From Rikenellaceae bacterium (GTDB lineage: Bacteria > Bacteroidota > Bacteroidia > Bacteroidales > Rikenellaceae): a DNA stretch of 64,000 nucleotides. Positions 8,218 to 17,607 of this stretch are shown here, piece by piece (within the stretch, counting starts at the first letter, position 1; the number at the start of each line of letters is the position of its first letter). The notes beneath the pieces were generated by a model. That model made no database searches. It was not told the DNA's origin and saw only the letters and a list, made by a program, of their open reading frames with translations. The translations under genes were made by a program, and so were the position numbers. The stretch spans positions 1-64,000 of the forward strand of contig SUZV01000011.1 in the NCBI GenBank assembly GCA_015059715.1, written 5' to 3'.

Positions 8218-9474
8218 ATGACACATAAATCACGTAAAGGCGCAGATGGTGGCGAGCAGCGATGCTCGTTCTGTGGCACTCCTGCAGGCGAGGTTGCGCT
8301 GATGTTTAACAGCGGCAATGGTGCCTGCATCTGTAGCTCGTGCATCGAGCATGGCTACGAGCTACTTGCCGAGCACAACATCGTCGAGGGTAAGCATAAG
8401 GGGGGCAAGACGGGAGCTAAGTTCCGCCCACTTAAGCGCGAGGACCTTATGCGTCCCAACCAGATAAAGAGCTTCTTAGACCAGTACGTCATCGGTCAGG
8501 AGGCGGCAAAGAGATATATGTCCGTTGCGGTGTATAACCACTACAAGCGACTCCTTGCCAAGGGTAAGACCGAGGATGTCGAGCTCGACAAGTCAAACAT
8601 CGTGCTTGTAGGTCCTACGGGTACGGGAAAAACACTCATGGCACGCACCATAGCACGTCTTCTTCATGTCCCCTTCTCGATTGTCGACGCTACGGCACTC
8701 ACGCAGGCAGGATACGTTGGTGAGGATGTCGAGAGCATCCTCTCGCGTCTGTTGCAGGCTGCCGACTACGATGTGGAGGCTGCCGAGCGAGGCATAATCT
8801 TCATCGACGAGATAGATAAGATTGCCCGCAAGGGTGACAACCCCTCAATCACGCGCGACGTATCGGGCGAGGGTGTACAGCAGGCCCTGCTCAAGATTTT
8901 AGAGGGTACGGTGGTCAACGTACCGCCTCAAGGGGGACGTAAGCACCCCGACCAGAAGTATATCCAGGTCGACACCTCGAATATACTCTTTATCTGCGGT
9001 GGTGCATTCGATGGCATCGAGAAGAAGATAGCCTCGCGCCTAAATACCAATGCCATAGGCTACGGCGCAACGACAAAGATGCGCATCAACGAGAATAACA
9101 TCATGCAGTATATCCAACCTCAGGACCTACGCTCCTTCGGACTTATCCCCGAGCTTATAGGTCGTCTTCCAGTACTTACCTACATGGAGCCGTTAGAGCG
9201 AGAGGCACTGCGCTCGATACTCACCGAGCCTAAGAACTCAATAATACGTCAGTACGAGACACTTATGGCTCTCGACGACATAAAGCTTGTATTCGAGGAT
9301 GAGGTGCTCGAATATATTGTCGACAGGGCTATAGAGTTTAAACTCGGTGCTCGCGGCCTACGCTCGATATGCGAGACAATAATGATGGATGTTATGTTCG
9401 ACATGGGCGCAGAGCAGAGTGGCGAACTACGCATCACACTCGACTACGCCAAGAGTAAGGTGGAGAGAGCATAG
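8218..9474 (+). CDS. clpX: ATP-dependent Clp protease, ATPase subunit ClpX
   Basis: 418-residue AAA+ unfoldase delivering substrates to ClpP. The N-terminal zinc domain has Cys16, Cys19, Cys39 and Cys42. Walker A GPTGTGKT, Walker [11 protein letters not shown], the pore loop GYVGE and the sensor region LIGRLPVL are present. The ClpP-docking loop reads IGYGAT rather than the textbook IGF, a conservative aromatic change. Directly downstream of clpP. Complete, with no unusual codon use. Confidence 0.97.
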   Translation: MTHKSRKGADGGEQRCSFCGTPAGEVALMFNSGNGACICSSCIEHGYELLAEHNIVEGKHKGGKTGAKFRPLKREDLMRPNQIKSFLDQYVIGQEAAKRYMSVAVYNHYKRLLAKGKTEDVELDKSNIVLVGPTGTGKTLMARTIARLLHVPFSIVDATALTQAGYVGEDVESILSRLLQAADYDVEAAERGIIFIDEIDKIARKGDNPSITRDVSGEGVQQALLKILEGTVVNVPPQGGRKHPDQKYIQVDTSNILFICGGAFDGIEKKIASRLNTNAIGYGATTKMRINENNIMQYIQPQDLRSFGLIPELIGRLPVLTYMEPLEREALRSILTEPKNSIIRQYETLMALDDIKLVFEDEVLEYIVDRAIEFKLGARGLRSICETIMMDVMFDMGAEQSGELRITLDYAKSKVERA

Positions 9475-9550
9475 ACCCTCGGCTGCACACATACAGCGAG
9501 GCACAACACACCAAGGGCAGACTAAAAAGAATCTTAGCCTGCCCTTTACA

Positions 9551-9585
9551 CCTATCGTCCTATCATCCTGTTGTCCTATCCTATC
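9551..9585 (+). repeat. Second copy of the TCCTATCG-type octamer repeat
   Basis: Four to five diverged octamers (TCCTATCA, TCCTGTTG, TCCTATCC) lie between the convergent clpX and DUF454 genes and run into the stop codon of the latter. The same unit is tandemly repeated at 4588-4651. Confidence 0.65.
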
Positions 9586-9943
9586 TCCTAAGTGTCGCGT
9601 AGGATAGTATATGCCACGAGACGAGCACAGCGATAAGCAGAAGCACGCCTCGAAGCCACCACACATCGATAATGGCGACAACACAGTAGCCTATGGTCAG
9701 CCATACTAACGACACCGAGATAATCTTCACACGTAGCGGTATAGCCTTATGCTCTCTGAAGTTACGTATATACTCACCCATGCGAGGATGGTTTATAAGC
9801 CACTCATATAGCCGCTGAGAGCTGCGCACGAAACACCAAGCCGCCAATAGTAGTAGCGGCGTAGTAGGCAGCAGCGGCAGGAAGATGCCCACAATACCCA
9901 ACACGAGCGATAGGCAGCCTAAGATGATTAGAAATAGACGCAT
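9581..9943 (-). CDS. DUF454 (YbaN-type) inner-membrane protein
   Basis: 120 residues. The family signature is clear: an N-terminal hairpin of two membrane segments with GIVGIFLPLLPTTPLLLLAAWCF, then SSQRLYEWLINHP and an arginine-rich loop, then a second hydrophobic region with a WWL motif near residues 95-97. E. coli YbaN belongs here; the biochemical role is unknown. A single-gene unit convergent with clpX. The start MRLFLIILG is the only plausible one. Confidence 0.85.
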   Translation of the reverse strand: MRLFLIILGCLSLVLGIVGIFLPLLPTTPLLLLAAWCFVRSSQRLYEWLINHPRMGEYIRNFREHKAIPLRVKIISVSLVWLTIGYCVVAIIDVWWLRGVLLLIAVLVSWHILSYATLRR

Positions 9944-9965
9944 AAATAGAGAGCAATGTATAATA

Positions 9966-10040
9966 AATTTGGGGAGATTAATGAGAGTAGGAGGTTTGAA
10001 AAAAACCGTTACTCCCTACTCTCACTAAACTCCCCAAATT
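9966..10040 (-). terminator. Long hairpin after the M13 peptidase gene
   Basis: A 26-base arm at 9966-9991 pairs with 10015-10040 with two mismatches. The 23-base loop includes a run of seven A (plus strand), i.e. T on the minus strand. Probably the terminator of the minus-strand peptidase gene, perhaps usable in both directions. Confidence 0.6.
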
Positions 10041-10058
10041 GGCATCAAATCACCCAAG

Positions 10059-12095
10059 TTACCAGATGATAACTCTCTCCTCAACAGGCATATACATAGC
10101 ATCGCCCTCGGTGATACCAAAGGCCTCGTAGAACGACTCTATGTTACGCAATGTTGCATTTACGCGGTTGCGACCCAACGAGTGAACATCAACCTTCGTA
10201 AGACGCTCCTTCTCCTGATCGGTGATATTCTGTGCCCAAAGAGTAGCGTAGCCGATATAGAAACGCTGCTCGCCAGTAAATCCATCGATATCCTCTGGGC
10301 GACCCTCGGCCCATGCATAGTCGGTAAGACCCGTAAAGGCAAGGCGCAAACCACCCTGGTCAGCGATATTCTCGCCAAGTGAATACTTACCATCGGCAAA
10401 CAAGCCTGGAAGAATCTCGATAGCGTTGAACTGATCTACAAGCACCTGTGTCTTCTTCTCGAAGGCTGCGCGGTCCTCCTTAGTCCACCAGTCGTTCATG
10501 TTACCAAACTTATCGAACTGCGAGCCCTGGTCATCGAAGCCATGAGTCATCTCGTGTGCGATAACTACGCCAATAGCACCGTAGTTAACAGCGTCGTCAG
10601 CATTTGGGTTGTAGAACGGAGGCTGAAGAATAGCCGCAGGGAAGCATATCTCGTTGGTCGTAGGCATATAGTATGCGTTGACCATCTGTGGAGGCATCAT
10701 CCACTTCTCGCGGTCTACAGCCTTACCCACCTCCGACATAGCATCGGCAGTGTACCAGCGGTTAGCCTCAAGAACATTCTCCCAGTATGACTTTGCAGGG
10801 TCTACCGTAAGTGTCGAGTAGTCCTTCCACTTATTAGGATAGCCAATCTTCACGGTGAAGGCAGCGAGCTTCTCCTGAGCCTTAGCCTTGGTCTCGGCAC
10901 TCATCCAATCGAGAGCCTCGATATGCTTCGAGAAGGCCTTCTGGATGTTCGACACCATACCCTCTACGCGAGCCTTCTCACTCTCGGGGAAGTACTTGGC
11001 AACGTATATCTGACCTACAGCCTCAGAGAGGATGTTGTTAGGCACACCCATAGCTCGCTTCCAACGTGGGCGAATCTCCTGCGTGCCCGACATAGTCTTG
11101 CCGAAGAACTCGAATGAGGCTACGGCGAACTCCTCACTGAGGTACGAAGCAGCAGCATCGATATAGTGTGCAGCAACGTATGCGCGAAGTGCCTCAACAG
11201 GCGTTGTAGCCAACACATCCATAATGTTGGCAAACGACGATGGCTGGCTAACAACGAGCTTACCAACACTCTCGATACCCATAGCCTTAAAGTAGGCATC
11301 CCAATCTACGGTATTAAACTCCTTGCGAACCTGCTCCAGAGTGTATGGGTTGTAACCCTTGGCGATATCGCGGCACTCGACATTAGACCACGACTTTTCG
11401 GCAATGCGGTCCTCGATAGCTACAACATCCTCAACATACTTAGCTACATCGCCCTCAACACCTGCCAAGCTGAATATCTTCTCAAGATATGTGCGGTAGG
11501 CAGCCTTTATCTCGGCATTCTTCTCATCGAGGTAGTAGTCACGGTTTCCCATACCAAGACCACCCTGCTCCAAGTAGAGGATAGTCATATTGCTATCGGC
11601 AAGGTCGGCAGCTGGATAGGCGGCAAAGAATACGCCCACGCCATCGGTATGGAGCTCGGCAATAGAAGCGATAAGCTCGCTACGCTCCTCGGTAGCAAGA
11701 ATCTTTGCCAACGCCTCGCGGATAGGCTCAGCACCCTCTGCGTTAAGACGCTCCTCATCAAGACCCATCTTGTAGAGGTCCGAAATCTTCTGCTCAATGC
11801 TACCATTCTCGGCCTTTACCTTTGTCATCTGGCTGAAGAGCTCGTTGATGCGAATCTCGTTATTCTCGCGCAACACGTCAAACGAACCATAGCGCGAATA
11901 CTCGGGCTTTAGAGGGTTGTTCTTCTGCCAACCACCTGTTGCCCACTGATAGAAATCGTCGTTGCGAACTATCGACTCATCGAAATTATTCTGGTCAATA
12001 GCAGGCACAGCCTCCGCCTTAGGAGCCTGATTTGTAGAACATGCTGTCATAGCAAGTGCTGATGCTACAATTAAAAACAATTTTTTCATCTTCAA
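10059..12095 (-). CDS. pepO: M13-family zinc metallopeptidase (PepO/neprilysin-like) lipoprotein
   Basis: 678 residues. The N-terminus is a lipoprotein signal with lipobox AMTAC (Cys19), so it should be anchored in the envelope and act on peptides in the periplasm. The zinc site HEMTH lies near residues 514-518, and the downstream ENIADQGG supplies the third ligand Glu and the catalytic Asp. NAYYMPTTNEICFPAAILQPPF is the substrate-binding NAYY region of M13 enzymes. The C-terminus ends in VIIW rather than the usual CxxW. Length matches bacterial PepO. It lies 41 bases downstream of pgk on the same strand and may be read through from it. Confidence 0.93.
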   Translation of the reverse strand: MKMKKLFLIVASALAMTACSTNQAPKAEAVPAIDQNNFDESIVRNDDFYQWATGGWQKNNPLKPEYSRYGSFDVLRENNEIRINELFSQMTKVKAENGSIEQKISDLYKMGLDEERLNAEGAEPIREALAKILATEERSELIASIAELHTDGVGVFFAAYPAADLADSNMTILYLEQGGLGMGNRDYYLDEKNAEIKAAYRTYLEKIFSLAGVEGDVAKYVEDVVAIEDRIAEKSWSNVECRDIAKGYNPYTLEQVRKEFNTVDWDAYFKAMGIESVGKLVVSQPSSFANIMDVLATTPVEALRAYVAAHYIDAAASYLSEEFAVASFEFFGKTMSGTQEIRPRWKRAMGVPNNILSEAVGQIYVAKYFPESEKARVEGMVSNIQKAFSKHIEALDWMSAETKAKAQEKLAAFTVKIGYPNKWKDYSTLTVDPAKSYWENVLEANRWYTADAMSEVGKAVDREKWMMPPQMVNAYYMPTTNEICFPAAILQPPFYNPNADDAVNYGAIGVVIAHEMTHGFDDQGSQFDKFGNMNDWWTKEDRAAFEKKTQVLVDQFNAIEILPGLFADGKYSLGENIADQGGLRLAFTGLTDYAWAEGRPEDIDGFTGEQRFYIGYATLWAQNITDQEKERLTKVDVHSLGRNRVNATLRNIESFYEAFGITEGDAMYMPVEERVIIW

Positions 12096-12136
12096 AGTTT
12101 TAGGTTTTGTCTATTATCTCCTTTAAACTGTAACTA

Positions 12137-13399
12137 CTACTTACGGATGGCAGCCACACCTGGCAACTCCTTGCCCTCCATATACTCAAGCAGAGCACCA
12201 CCACCAGTAGATACATAAGATACCTTATCGGCCAAGCCAAACTTGTTAACACAAGCTACCGAGTCGCCACCACCGATAAGCGAGTATGCACCATTCTTCT
12301 CCGTTGCCTCGGCAATAGCCTCAGCTACGGCGCGTGAGCCTGTCGAGAACTTGTCAATCTCGAATACGCCTACAGGACCATTCCAAAGGATGGTCTTGCA
12401 GCCGAGGATATGCTCTCTAAACTTAGCCTTACCGCCCGTAGCGATATCGACACCCTCCCACTCGTCGGGGATATTGTTTGCGGGAGCCTCCTGAGTATTG
12501 GCCGATTCGGAGAAGTCGTCGCAGATAAGCGCATCTGGCGAGCGGAGAATCTTTACACCACGCTCCTCGGCCTTCTTCAAGATGTCGAGTGCAACAGGGA
12601 ACATATCTGGCTCGCAGATAGACTTACCCTCCTTACCACCCTCGGCACCTGCAAAGGTATAGGTCATACCGCCACCGATGATGATAGAGTCTACCTTCTC
12701 CATAAGTTTCTCGATAATGGTAATCTTGGTAGAGACCTTCGAGCCACCCACGATAGCACAGAATGGACGCTCGGGGTTCTGCATAACGCCATCAATAGCC
12801 TTAAGCTCGTTCTCCATCACGTAGCCAAACATCTTGTCGTTGGGGAAGTAGTCGGCGATAAGTGCCGTAGAGGCGTGTGCGCGGTGTGCCGTACCAAAGG
12901 CATCGTTGATATAGCAGTCGGCATACGAAGCAAGACGCTTGACAAACTCCTTCTGCGACTCCTTAACAGCCTTCTTAGCCACGCTCTTCTCCTCGTCGGT
13001 AGCATCCTCAGCCAAACCACGAGGTTTACCCTCCTCCTCGGCATAGAAACGAAGGTTCTCAAGGAGCATAACCTCGCCAGGCTTAAGTGCAGCAGCCATA
13101 TCGGCAGCCTTCTGACCCATACAGTCACCTGCAAACATAACCTTTACGCCAAGACGCTCCTCTATGGCGTAGATAATCTGCTCAAGTGAGTACTTAGCAT
13201 CTGGATTCTTCTTAGGACGACCAAGGTGCGACATAAGAATCACCGAACCGCCAGCCTCAAGGACTCGCTTGATTGTAGGTATAGCGGCACGAATACGGGT
13301 GTCGTCAGCAACCTTACCCTCGCCATTGATGGGCACGTTGAAGTCTACACGGATGATGGCACGCTTGCCTGCGAAGTTGTAGTTGTCAATTGCAAACAT
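12137..13399 (-). CDS. pgk: Phosphoglycerate kinase
   Basis: 420 residues. Transfers phosphate from 1,3-bisphosphoglycerate to ADP in glycolysis. Visible signatures are the N-terminal RVDFNVPI (residues 17-24), the substrate-binding [13 protein letters not shown] for nucleotide binding, and the C-terminal hinge region [18 protein letters not shown]. An insertion of about 20 residues ([21 protein letters not shown]) is common in Bacteroidota Pgk. It is divergent from tkt; both have TAnnTTTG promoters in the shared 280-base gap. Confidence 0.97.
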   Translation of the reverse strand: MFAIDNYNFAGKRAIIRVDFNVPINGEGKVADDTRIRAAIPTIKRVLEAGGSVILMSHLGRPKKNPDAKYSLEQIIYAIEERLGVKVMFAGDCMGQKAADMAAALKPGEVMLLENLRFYAEEEGKPRGLAEDATDEEKSVAKKAVKESQKEFVKRLASYADCYINDAFGTAHRAHASTALIADYFPNDKMFGYVMENELKAIDGVMQNPERPFCAIVGGSKVSTKITIIEKLMEKVDSIIIGGGMTYTFAGAEGGKEGKSICEPDMFPVALDILKKAEERGVKILRSPDALICDDFSESANTQEAPANNIPDEWEGVDIATGGKAKFREHILGCKTILWNGPVGVFEIDKFSTGSRAVAEAIAEATEKNGAYSLIGGGDSVACVNKFGLADKVSYVSTGGGALLEYMEGKELPGVAAIRK

Positions 13400-13452
13400 A
13401 GTCTTAATATTTTAGTTATACGTTGATTTTGTTCAGAATACTATTCAATCTG

Positions 13453-13460
13453 CAAAGTTA
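13453..13460 (-). promoter_or_regulatory. -7 box of pgk
   Basis: TAACTTTG on the minus strand, about 54 bases from the pgk start. The -33 region is weak (TGTG about 20 bases upstream). Confidence 0.55.
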
Positions 13461-13572
13461 TCTATTTTTTTCGAATATTGCACATTTATACTTATTTATA
13501 ATAAACAATAGATAAAAAATATTTCACCCGTCGATTCAATTTTGCAAATAATGCGATTTTTAGGCCATATCG

Positions 13573-13604
13573 TTGCAATGGTTAGAAAAGTTTTAGTACC
13601 TTTG
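13573..13604 (+). promoter_or_regulatory. Promoter of tkt
   Basis: TTG (13573-13575), 21 bases, TACCTTTG (13597-13604). Confidence 0.65.
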
Positions 13605-13681
13605 TAAGGATAAAGAGAGCCCTACCCCACGTAGAGCATACCCCAAATAGCAACTAACATAAATAAACAAAATATAAAACT

Positions 13682-15706
13682 ATGGAAAACAACAAACTTC
13701 AGCGTGCGGCAGATAATATCCGCATCTTGGCAGCTTCGATGGTTGAAAAGGCTAAGTCGGGCCACCCTGGTGGCGCGATGGGTGGCGCAGACTTCATCAA
13801 TGTGCTCTACGCCGAGTTCCTACGCTACGACCCCGAGAACATGGCCTACCCACATCGCGACCGTCTATTCCTCGACCCAGGCCACATGTCACCTATGCTC
13901 TATGCCGTATTGTCATTGGCAGGTAACTACACCACCGAGGATTTGCAGTCACTCCGCCAGTGGGGCAGCGTAACCCCAGGCCACCCTGAGGTAGATGTCT
14001 TGCGCGGAGTAGAGAACACCTCAGGACCTCTCGGTCAGGGCCACGCAATGGCTCTCGGTGCCGCTATTGCTGAACGTTTTATGGTGGCACGCTTCGGCGA
14101 GTGGATGGCACACAAGACCTACGCCTTCATCTCGGATGGTGCTGTGCAGGAGGAGATATCTCAGGGCGTGGGCCGCGTAGCTGGCCACCTCGGACTCTCG
14201 AACCTCATCATGTACTACGACTCGAATAATGTACAGCTCTCGACAAAGTGTGACGAGGTAGACACCGAGGATATCGAGCTTAAGTACAAGGCGTGGAACT
14301 GGAATGTTATCACCGTCAATGGTCAGTCTATCGACGAGATACGCGCTGCGCTGAAGGCGGCAAATGCCGAGACGGAGCGTCCTACGCTTATCATCGGCAA
14401 GACCATCATGGGCTATGGTGCTCGTAAGGCCGATGGTTCGAGCTTCGAGAATCAGGTGTCGACACACGGACAGCCACTTACTGCCGCAGGTGCCGATATC
14501 ACAGCAACAATCAAGAACTTAGGCGGTAACCCCGATGAGCCATTTACGGTATTCGAAGAGTCTAAGGAGGTATATGCAGCACGTCGCGCGGAGCTTCTTA
14601 GCTGGGCCGCAGAGATGCGCACTACGGAGGATGCATGGCGCAAGGCTAACCCTGCACTTGCCGAGAAGATGGACCTATTCTACTCTGGCAAGCTCCCCGA
14701 GATTAACTACGACGAGTTGGAGGTTAAACCCGACCAGGCTACACGCACAGCATCGGCTACAATGCTCGGCTACTACGCTGAGCGCATGGAGAATATGGTA
14801 GTATCATCGGCCGATTTGTCAAACTCGGATAAGACCGACGGCTTCCTTAAGAAGAGCAAGGCCTTCACCAAGGGCGACTTTACAGGTAACTTCTTCCAGG
14901 CAGGTGTTGCCGAGCTTACTATGGCCTGCGTGATGAACGGCATGGCTCTTCACGGCGGTATCATCCCCGCTTGCGGCACCTTCTTCGTATTCTCAGACTA
15001 TATGAAGCCTGCGGTACGCCTCTCGGCACTTATGGAGAAGCACGTTATCTTCATCTGGACACACGACTCATTCCGCGTAGGCGAGGATGGCCCTACCCAC
15101 GAGCCTGTAGAGCATGAGGCACAGATTCGCCTTATGGAGCATATGCGCAACCACTCTGGCGAGCGTTCTATGCTCGTCTTGCGCCCAGCAGATAGCGAGG
15201 AGACGGTTACAGCCTGGAAGATGGCTATCGAGGAGAAGCGTCCCGTAGCACTTATTCTCTCGCGCCAGAATATCAAGTCGCTACCAGCTCTCGGTGGTAA
15301 GTCACGTCGCGAGGAGGCTAAGCAGGCCGAGCGTGGTGGCTACGTAGTCTTGGAGAATAAGGATGCTAAGGTTACGCTTATCGCTACGGGTTCTGAGGTG
15401 TCTACACTTGTTGAGGGGGCTGAGCTATTGGCCGCAGAGGGTATCGCTACGCGTGTTGTCTCTATTCCAAGCGAGGGTCTATTCCGCGACCAGGATAGGG
15501 AGTATCAGGAGGCTGTCTTGGGCAATCTTCCACGCTATGGTATGACCTCGGGCCTATCTGTAAACCTTCGAGGCCTTGTTGGCGAGACTGGCTATATTCA
15601 TGGCTTCGACCACTTTGGCTACTCAGCACCTTTCAAGGTACTGGACGAGAAGTTCGGCTATAACGGCAAGTGCGTGGCCGAGGAGGTTAAGGCTATGCTT
15701 AAGTAA
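13682..15706 (+). CDS. tkt: Transketolase
   Basis: 674 residues. A thiamine-diphosphate enzyme moving two-carbon units in the non-oxidative pentose phosphate pathway. Key features: KSGHPGGAMG near residues 25-34, TPGHPE and GPLGQGHAMALG, the cofactor region ISDGAVQEE with DSNNVQL, the pyrimidine-domain THDSFRVGEDGPTHEPVEH, and RPADSEET. Full-length family member. Transcribed alone from its own promoter and ended by a very clean terminator. Confidence 0.96.
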   Translation: MENNKLQRAADNIRILAASMVEKAKSGHPGGAMGGADFINVLYAEFLRYDPENMAYPHRDRLFLDPGHMSPMLYAVLSLAGNYTTEDLQSLRQWGSVTPGHPEVDVLRGVENTSGPLGQGHAMALGAAIAERFMVARFGEWMAHKTYAFISDGAVQEEISQGVGRVAGHLGLSNLIMYYDSNNVQLSTKCDEVDTEDIELKYKAWNWNVITVNGQSIDEIRAALKAANAETERPTLIIGKTIMGYGARKADGSSFENQVSTHGQPLTAAGADITATIKNLGGNPDEPFTVFEESKEVYAARRAELLSWAAEMRTTEDAWRKANPALAEKMDLFYSGKLPEINYDELEVKPDQATRTASATMLGYYAERMENMVVSSADLSNSDKTDGFLKKSKAFTKGDFTGNFFQAGVAELTMACVMNGMALHGGIIPACGTFFVFSDYMKPAVRLSALMEKHVIFIWTHDSFRVGEDGPTHEPVEHEAQIRLMEHMRNHSGERSMLVLRPADSEETVTAWKMAIEEKRPVALILSRQNIKSLPALGGKSRREEAKQAERGGYVVLENKDAKVTLIATGSEVSTLVEGAELLAAEGIATRVVSIPSEGLFRDQDREYQEAVLGNLPRYGMTSGLSVNLRGLVGETGYIHGFDHFGYSAPFKVLDEKFGYNGKCVAEEVKAMLK

Positions 15707-15730
15707 CCTATCGAGGTAATATTGATATTT

Positions 15731-15765
15731 AGACCAGTCAGAATGTTCTGACTGGTCTATTTTTT
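15731..15765 (+). terminator. Terminator after tkt
   Basis: Perfect 13-bp stem: AGACCAGTCAGAA (15731-15743) with TTCTGACTGGTCT (15746-15758), two-base loop, then A and six T. Confidence 0.9.
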
Positions 15766-15796
15766 AAGCCCATTAAGAGATTAGGAAAGAGGAGTG

Positions 15797-15925
15797 ATAA
15801 AGTGTTGCTTGAGGGCATTAGATACAACACTCGGCAAAAATGCCGTCAATGGGTAGTACTTATGTGTACATCCCATTGGCGGCACTCTCTGTTAGCGGCA
15901 GTAGATGCTACCTTATCACTACAAA
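15797..15925 (+). repeat. Structured interspersed repeat, copy 1
   Basis: A GGCATTAGAT unit (15814-15823), then a hairpin TGCCGTCAATGGG (15841-15853) with CCCATTGGCGGCA (15872-15884) around an 18-base loop, then GGCAGTAGATGCTACCTTATCAC (15897-15919). The ends GTGATAAAG (left) and CTTATCAC (right) are inverted. The right unit overlaps the stop codon of the GH5 gene. The same organisation recurs at 45798-45960. Confidence 0.7.
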
Positions 15926-17241
15926 TTTCCGAGGGCAGCGTTGGTCGCACGAATAATCTCCATTGTCGATATATCCTCGACAAAGATAGAGTTTAGCCCC
16001 TGCTGCTCCTGAGCCGGGTCGCCAGTGTAGTCGTCACCCTTAGCCCAGTACTCGTGGTCATCAACATGTGTCTCGGCATAGCCTCCCCAGCTCCAGAAAT
16101 TGCAACCAGCAAAGGTGCCACCCTGCTCCTTAGCCTTGACAATAAGGTCGAAAACGAAGGTGTAGTAGGCATCGCGGCACTCTACGGTGCTACTCTTGCG
16201 GAAGTCCATATCGTCGCGAGGCATACCAAACTCCTCAACTACAACAGGCTTGCCTATCTTCTCGCCAAGCTCAAGGTGCATATTGATATACTCCTCGGTA
16301 TTTTGGCACGACTTCTCAAGGTCCTCGCGCATATGGTCACCACGCATCCACTTCCAGTTGTAGGGCCACACGTGGCAGTTGATATATGATATCTCGTCGA
16401 TGGCGTGAATCTTCTCGCATAGCTCCATATCCCACTCACAGCCGTAGAAGCCCTCCGAGCCTGTAGATATCATGTGGTTAGGGTCGAGCTCACGAATAAG
16501 CTTTGCCGACGTTGCAAGCCACTCGGCAAAGGCCTCCTTGTTATCTATCTCCTTGCTACTGAATGCACGAGGCTCGTTACATATCTGCCACGAGAAGATT
16601 GCCGGATCGTCAATATACTTAAGTCCCGTATAGCGATTTGTGCGAGTGATGATATAACGCACGTGGTCGTAAAACAGCTGCTTAGCACGCTCGTTACGGA
16701 CAAACTCGCCTGCAAAGGCGTTGTACGAGAACCAGCCGTCGACACGTGGCACAAGGACTGGAGTCTGGTTTGCCCACGCTACATATTGCGTATATCCACC
16801 GCTCCACTCCCAAGCGTTGTTGAAGTAGAGCACTGCGGTCATATCGCGCTTGCCAAGCTCCATCATCAGGTAGTCAAGACCTGCAAGGAGGTCATCGTTG
16901 TACACACCAGGCTCAGGTTGGAGGTTAGGCTCAATCTTTCCGAGCAGACCATTCTCGCCCTCGCCACCTACAAGGATGCGGAGGTTGTCAATACCATTGG
17001 CCTTCATAAAATCAAGCTCCTTGGTTAGACGCTCGCGATTGCCACCCTCGCCCTCGGAGCCGAGGATTGCTCCATACCAGAAGTTAGTACCTACGAAGTA
17101 GTAAGGCTCGCCATTGCGGATAAACTTACCATCCTCGACGGTTATAAAGCTCTTAACATCGTTGTTTGTCTCTGTACATGCCACCGAGAGCCCCACGATA
17201 GAGGCCAAGAACAAGAAAAGGATTGTGTGAAGTCTCTTCAT
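15919..17241 (-). CDS. GH5-family glycoside hydrolase lipoprotein, probably a beta-mannanase type
   Basis: 440 residues. Lipobox LSVAC (Cys22) predicts an outer-membrane or periplasmic lipoprotein. The (beta/alpha)8 barrel of clan A is marked by the acid/base Glu223 in WQICNEPR and the nucleophile in VVVEEFG (Glu336/337). The pattern FVGTNFWYGAIL near the N-terminus, DDPAIFSWQICNEPR and FAGCNFWSWGG near the C-terminus resembles subfamily GH5_7 mannanases; specificity is inferred only. No SusC/SusD genes are nearby, so it is not in a polysaccharide utilisation locus here. Single-gene unit. Confidence 0.88.
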   Translation of the reverse strand: MKRLHTILFLFLASIVGLSVACTETNNDVKSFITVEDGKFIRNGEPYYFVGTNFWYGAILGSEGEGGNRERLTKELDFMKANGIDNLRILVGGEGENGLLGKIEPNLQPEPGVYNDDLLAGLDYLMMELGKRDMTAVLYFNNAWEWSGGYTQYVAWANQTPVLVPRVDGWFSYNAFAGEFVRNERAKQLFYDHVRYIITRTNRYTGLKYIDDPAIFSWQICNEPRAFSSKEIDNKEAFAEWLATSAKLIRELDPNHMISTGSEGFYGCEWDMELCEKIHAIDEISYINCHVWPYNWKWMRGDHMREDLEKSCQNTEEYINMHLELGEKIGKPVVVEEFGMPRDDMDFRKSSTVECRDAYYTFVFDLIVKAKEQGGTFAGCNFWSWGGYAETHVDDHEYWAKGDDYTGDPAQEQQGLNSIFVEDISTMEIIRATNAALGNL

Positions 17242-17277
17242 TACCTATCAGTTTTAAGTATCTCAAATAAATTTCTA

Positions 17278-17285
17278 CAAACATA
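17278..17285 (-). promoter_or_regulatory. -7 box of the GH5 gene
   Basis: TATGTTTG on the minus strand, 37 bases before the start codon; no clear -33 element. Confidence 0.45.
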
Positions 17286-17460
17286 CGCAAAATTTTTGAG
17301 ACTTCGACACATATCGTTGAAATTATGTGGCATAAGTGGTCGGAGCAGACACTAGCAGGGTAAAAATATGGTCCTAATGTACCACACGCAAGAGTCCTCA
17401 ACGAACAAAAATCTATCATCGAAATTCTATATTTTTTTGAAAAAAACACCCTTTTTTTGC

Positions 17461-17491
17461 TTGTAAATTTAGCAGGGAATATATACTTTTG
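17461..17491 (+). promoter_or_regulatory. Promoter of the murG-murC-ftsQAZ cluster
   Basis: TTG (17461-17463), 20 bases, TACTTTTG (17484-17491). Leader of about 110 bases before murG. Confidence 0.65.
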
Positions 17492-17607
17492 TAGTGTGAA
17501 ATTGCACACATATCCCCCGATGCAAACAACAATAGGGATAATAGCCTATTTGTCAATGCATTAGCAATTTATAACAAGGACTACTTTACACTACTAAAGA
17601 GGCTTTT

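Larger units (their letters stand above)
17242..17607. other. Divergent intergenic region between the GH5 gene and murG
   Basis: 366 bases, AT-rich, holding one promoter for each flanking gene and no supported coding sequence. A minus-strand frame through it has no family features. Confidence 0.6.
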
